Below the pieces are notes generated by a model that saw nothing but the letters and a program-made list of their open reading frames with translations, had not been told where the DNA came from and ran no database searches. A stretch of 8,632 nucleotides of DNA from Streptomyces sp. NBS 14/10 (lineage in GTDB: Bacteria > Actinomycetota > Actinomycetes > Streptomycetales > Streptomycetaceae), in NCBI RefSeq assembly GCF_002224125.1, contig NZ_NCSM01000079.1, positions 1-8,632 of the forward strand. The letters are read 5' to 3'. Made by a program: the position numbers and the translations under genes. Shown here one piece after another: positions 5,764 through 8,632 of this stretch (positions are counted from its first letter, which is position 1; each line of letters starts with the position of its first letter).

Positions 5764-6765
5764 CTGCCCCGTCCCCCGTCCCCCGTCGCCCTCCGGCCGT
5801 GGGCGGCGGTGCCTGACGCGAACGGTGGCCTTAGCTGTGCCGTGTCTGTGGCGCGCAGCAGGCGGCACCCCAGCTCAAGGGACGAGGGCGCCAGCGGGCA
5901 GGGACAGGCAAGACGTCCGGCGTGCGCACGCAGATGCCGGGCTTCGGCGAGCATGGCGGGGGCGAACACGCCGTCTTCGGGCGGGTGGGCCGCAAGACGG
6001 AGGTGGGCACGGGTCCCGGCCATGAGCGGGCGGGCCCAGGCAGGGACGGCATGCAAAGGGCAGTGCCGATGGCCGACCCCGTGGAGCTTGATGGCGGAGA
6101 CGTCGCCGGTGATGTCGAGGTCACGGGTGAAGCGCAGGCTGTCCAGGCCGGCCCGGGTGAAGGCCAGCACACTCAGCGCTCCGGCGATGAGCGGGTGCGC
6201 GAGAGCGGCCAGAGCGGCGGCCTCCTCGGACGCGACCTCGAGGCAGGGACAGCCTGGACCAACTGCGCCGTTGTCATCGCGCCGATACAAGGGTGAGCTG
6301 GTGGGCCGGGCCTTAGCGACGCCGCCCCGGTCCCCCGCGGCGGCAGGGCGGGTGACCGCCCCGCAGCCAACGTCAGCGCCGCCGGTCCCGTCATCGCCGG
6401 CGCAGCAGGAGGGAAGGACGGGCGCGCGGGTATCGGTCCCGGCCTCGGCGAGGAGCGCCTCGAACTCCTCCCGGCCGCTGATACGGCGCTCCACACGAGC
6501 CAGCGCCGGCGGGAGCCCGCGCGGGGCCTTCTGCCACAGCAGGGTCAGCTGAGCCCCCGTCGGTCGACTCGCGCCAGGCGAGCAGCTGATCGATGCGCCG
6601 GAAGGTCAGCAGATGGGCCCGAGCGACCACGACGTGCTGCACCCCTGACATCCTCTGCCGGATGTTTGTGACACGAGTGACGAAACCCGGTGTCAACGCC
6701 GTGCAGACCGGGATGGCATGCGCTCCGGGTGGGGAGCGGAGCACGTGGTGTTGAGACGTGTTCAT
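5757..6765 (-). pseudogene. Hypothetical gene broken by a +1 frameshift in a G5 run
   Basis: On the minus strand an ATG at 6765 opens MNTSQHHVL and continues with coding-like codon use to RRIDQLLAWREST. A run of five G (plus-strand C at 6554-6558) follows. Removing one G joins this frame to GAQLTLLWQKAPRGLPPAL, ERRISGREEFEALLAEAG and onward to a TGA at 5757, giving about 336 residues. Both halves show third-position G/C bias up to about 5880. The middle part (FTRDLDITGDVSAIKLHG, RHCPLHAVPAWARPL) has a rhythm faintly like tyrosine recombinases but lacks clear catalytic residues. I do not recognise the family. The last 40 or so residues look non-native and run into the transposase remnant. A sequencing error in the G run is possible. 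Confidence 0.55.
5767..5787. repeat. Three tandem copies of a 7-bp unit
   Basis: CCCCGTC occurs three times head to tail without mismatch. The block lies within a few bases of the point where transposase similarity starts and within the C-terminal codons of the broken hypothetical gene. It probably marks a rearrangement or slippage point. Loss or gain of a unit would shift frame. Confidence 0.7.
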
Positions 6766-7126
6766 CGCTGTGGCGCGGCGCGCGCACTCCACCGGGTAGC
6801 GCCCTGATCATGGAAGGCTCCCTTCCTGACCCGCTCGGCTCTCACCTCGCGCTCCTGCAGGGCAATGTAGCCAGTTTCCTCCAGCCGAAGCTCAAGTTCG
6901 TGCACCTTGGTCCGCTGCGGGCCCGTGCTCTGCTGCTCGTAGGCGTCGTGTGCATTCAGCGCGGCCGTGCCACCGCCTCCGCGCGCGCAGCCGCCTCGGC
7001 GGCTGTGTAGGCGGTCTCCTCATATGCCGCGCGGACTATGGCAGCACAGTCCAGCTCTGTCTGGGCACGGGCGAGCGTTTCCTAGCGTTGCTCGGCACGG
7101 CTGCCGTGCGGCAGCCGCCTTTCTTG
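6762..7126 (-). pseudogene. Degraded Ala/Glu-rich coiled-coil gene
   Basis: The minus-strand translation from 7126 reads QERRLPHGSRAEQR, a TAG at 7084-7082 (probably once CAG), then ETLARAQTELD and AYEETAYTAAEAAARAEA. The frame then shifts by one base near 6980 and continues with HDAYEQQSTGPQRTKVHELE, LRLEETGYIALQEREVRAER and on to a TGA at 6764-6762. That stop overlaps the ATG of the next broken gene as ATGA, the usual operon junction, which supports both having been genes. Heptad-like Leu/Ala spacing suggests a coiled coil. The original start and family are unknown. No intact gene occupies this stretch of about 400 bases on either strand. Confidence 0.45.
7098..7125 (+). terminator. GC-rich hairpin followed by a short pyrimidine/T tract
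   Basis: CGGCTGCC and GGCAGCCG form an 8-bp perfect stem around a GTGC loop (7098-7117), followed on the plus strand by CCTTTCTT. It resembles a weak intrinsic terminator upstream of the GIY-YIG gene. It could also be an operator, or a leftover of the degraded gene it lies in. Confidence 0.4.
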
Positions 7127-7151
7127 CGAAAATCCCGTAACGTCGTATCCA
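7124..7151 (+). promoter_or_regulatory. Weak promoter candidate for the GIY-YIG gene
   Basis: TTGCGA (7124-7129) and TATCCA (7146-7151) are separated by 16 bp and would start transcription some 20-25 bp before the GTG at 7181. The match to consensus is modest (4 of 6 and 3 of 6). Confidence 0.25.
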
Positions 7152-7180
7152 GGAATTCAGAGACGGATAGCCTTTCAGGC

Positions 7181-8632
7181 GTGCCCACTGCATCACCCGA
7201 CCGGGTCATCTACGTCCTGACAGATACCGATCAAAGTAAGACCGCCTACATCGGCTACATCGTTCCGCCCCGTTCGCGTCCGCTCAAGGAGGCCATCCTC
7301 CGCGGACGTCTACCGATAGAGGTGGATCACTGGGCGAAGGACGTTGCTGAGGTGAGCCACCAGCTCGAGGTCATGGTCCTCCGAAAGGGGGTGCCTGTCG
7401 GCAGCGTTCGCAGCGCTCTGCGAGAGGAGAAGGCCCGTTACCGAGCCCTGGGCATGCGCCTCCTCAACGACCGTCCGTCGCCCCGGCAGATCGAGCGGAG
7501 CCGACTGATCGGGCTGAAGGTGGAAGCGGCTAGGACAAAGGCATGGGCGCAGATGGCCCAGGCACTGCGCGAAGAGCTGGGCGGTCCACTGGATCCTCCC
7601 GTGGGCTCAACGGTTGCCCTGTCCGACGCCGCGTGGACGCTGATCGAGCAGCTTCCCCATCCAGCAATCGAGTACTCGGCCGCTCTCTCGAACGAGATGC
7701 GGGCCGAGGCGATCAGCGCGGAAGCCGAGGCGGAGAGGGTCGGTTTCGCTGCAGCCAAGGAGCTGATCGACGAACTGGCCGCGTTCTGGTTCGACTTGAC
7801 GCACTCCTGCGGAGAGGACGCCACGCGTAAGGTCATGGTGCCTGTCAGTCGACTGATCGTCAGGCGCAGAAGAACAGATCGCGACTATCTCGGCAAGCTC
7901 CTCGGGCTCCTGCCCTGGTGCGTGGCCGCCGTTCTGCCGTGGTATCAAATGGCCAAGAACGGGAAGCTGGTCAGCGACATGCCAGAGTTCATCACCTGGC
8001 TCAACGGCCACCCGGCGGCCCGTGCACTGGAATCGATCGCAGACGAAGGTGACCTCCTGGACTACTTGCTCTGCAATTCCTGGCTGCCGGACCTGGCGGA
8101 ACCCGCCGTGGCCTTGATGACGATCGCAGCCGCCCACTGTTCAGTTGAAGTACCCCAAGCACTGCAACGCGATGTCGCAAACGTGCTCCGCGAATTGATC
8201 ACCGAACCTGCTCTGACACAGCCGATGCTCGACCTGCTCATGCGCCTGAACCCCTACGCCCTGGGATACCTGGGCCCGGACATTGCGCCAGGCATGGACA
8301 AGGAACTATCGCTACCTGAAGGCACCACGGCGAGCGTGTTGTCCGCACTCGTCACACACCCTGAGGTGAAAGCGAGTGACAGACTCCGCCGACTGGCATG
8401 GCGTTCGGCGAAACACGTGCCTACTGTGGCGACCCCAAACTGCTCCCCGTGGGAAGGCGCCAGCAGGGCGAGCGTGTGCGCCCTGTCGATGCTACTGATC
8501 GAGAAAGGTTATCTCGAGATGCCATACGGCCAGTCCGGCAGAGCACACGAAAACGCTCTCCGAAACTTGCTCGTTGCCTGCCCCACGCCGTTTCCGGACG
8601 AGTACATCTTAGAGGACGTTCGTGTCATCTAT
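7181..8632 (+). CDS. GIY-YIG nuclease-domain protein, C-terminus cut by window end
   Basis: The frame is open from a GTG at 7181 to the last base, giving 484 residues with no stop. Residues 8-97 carry a GIY-YIG endonuclease pattern: RVIYVLTD (8-15, the GIY strand), TAYIGYI (21-27, the YIG strand), Arg31/33 on the next helix, His50, Glu82/83 in LREEKARYRALGMRLLN (80-96), and the closing Asn96. These match the catalytic Tyr, Arg, metal-binding Glu and Asn of the family. Residues 105-484 are mostly helical with no second recognised domain; 102-135 and 165-205 look like long charged helices and 236-256 is hydrophobic (KLLGLLPWCVAAVLPW). A single-strand nicking or cleaving role on DNA or RNA is likely, with the large C-terminus as sensor or adaptor. 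The ribosome binding site is poor, and TTG at 7124 is an alternative start. Codon use is less GC-biased than in the minus-strand cluster, and a TTA codon occurs at 8609-8611. Confidence 0.75.
   Translation, partial: MPTASPDRVIYVLTDTDQSKTAYIGYIVPPRSRPLKEAILRGRLPIEVDHWAKDVAEVSHQLEVMVLRKGVPVGSVRSALREEKARYRALGMRLLNDRPSPRQIERSRLIGLKVEAARTKAWAQMAQALREELGGPLDPPVGSTVALSDAAWTLIEQLPHPAIEYSAALSNEMRAEAISAEAEAERVGFAAAKELIDELAAFWFDLTHSCGEDATRKVMVPVSRLIVRRRRTDRDYLGKLLGLLPWCVAAVLPWYQMAKNGKLVSDMPEFITWLNGHPAARALESIADEGDLLDYLLCNSWLPDLAEPAVALMTIAAAHCSVEVPQALQRDVANVLRELITEPALTQPMLDLLMRLNPYALGYLGPDIAPGMDKELSLPEGTTASVLSALVTHPEVKASDRLRRLAWRSAKHVPTVATPNCSPWEGASRASVCALSMLLIEKGYLEMPYGQSGRAHENALRNLLVACPTPFPDEYILEDVRVIY
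8611..8632. repeat. Right copy of 22-bp terminal inverted repeat
   Basis: These are the last 22 bases, the exact reverse complement of bases 1-22. Here the repeat is coding sequence, specifying the final residues EDVRVIY of the open GIY-YIG frame, whereas the left copy is downstream of a stop codon. That asymmetry suggests the repeat unit continues beyond the window. Confidence 0.9.

Noticed and set aside
5757..6494. Calling the 245-codon minus frame a tyrosine recombinase
   Set aside because: Only a vague resemblance to the first half of the catalytic domain is seen. The Arg, His-x-x-Arg and Tyr residues cannot be placed, so it is left as an unknown broken gene.
5491..6552. Plus-strand open frame of about 350 codons over the broken-gene belt
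   Set aside because: Its translation is Arg/Ser/Ala/Pro-rich with no recognisable motif. The minus strand holds the ISL3 fragment and coding-like codons, so this is a shadow.
1..8632. CRISPR arrays, tRNA or rRNA genes
   Set aside because: No regularly spaced direct repeats and no tRNA cloverleaf or rRNA-like segment were seen on reading both strands.

Overview
The window is GC-rich DNA with strong third-position G/C preference, frequent GTG starts, 4-bp stop/start overlaps and GGAGG-type ribosome binding sites. This fits an actinobacterium, most likely Streptomyces or a close relative. It looks like an accessory region: a compact multigene signalling cassette, a belt of broken genes with a transposase remnant, and a nuclease-domain gene that runs off the right edge.

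Left two thirds (22-5369, all minus strand, read right to left). The order is: a small membrane protein resembling Pycsar TM effectors (DUF5706-like); a Crp/Fnr-type cyclic-nucleotide-binding regulator; a class III nucleotide cyclase with both metal Asp and the Asn/Arg pair in place; a 676-residue P-loop NTPase with a long helical-repeat C-terminus; a 255-residue protein that may be SPFH-like; and a 136-residue basic protein with no recognised family. From the regulator to the 136-residue gene, every junction is a 4-bp GTGA or ATGA overlap. The effector gene ends about 40 bp before the regulator, and that gap holds a near-perfect Crp-type operator. I infer a cyclic-nucleotide signalling or defence locus: the cyclase makes a cNMP, the membrane protein and the Crp-like protein are candidate receivers, and the NTPase and its two partners form an added module. 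This is not the minimal two-gene Pycsar layout.

Middle (about 5440-7126). This is a graveyard on the minus strand: an ISL3-family transposase fragment with a frameshift, a three-copy 7-bp tandem repeat at its edge, a hypothetical gene broken by one extra base in a G5 run, and upstream of it an Ala/Glu-rich coiled-coil gene with an in-frame stop and a frameshift. The last two still show a fossil ATGA overlap.

Right end (7181-8632, plus strand). A gene with an N-terminal GIY-YIG endonuclease domain and a long helical remainder is open to the last base, so it is partial.

The first and last 22 bases are perfect inverted copies of each other. That is either a true terminal inverted repeat or the place where an assembly stopped at a shared repeat. 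The gene cut at the right edge favours the second reading.
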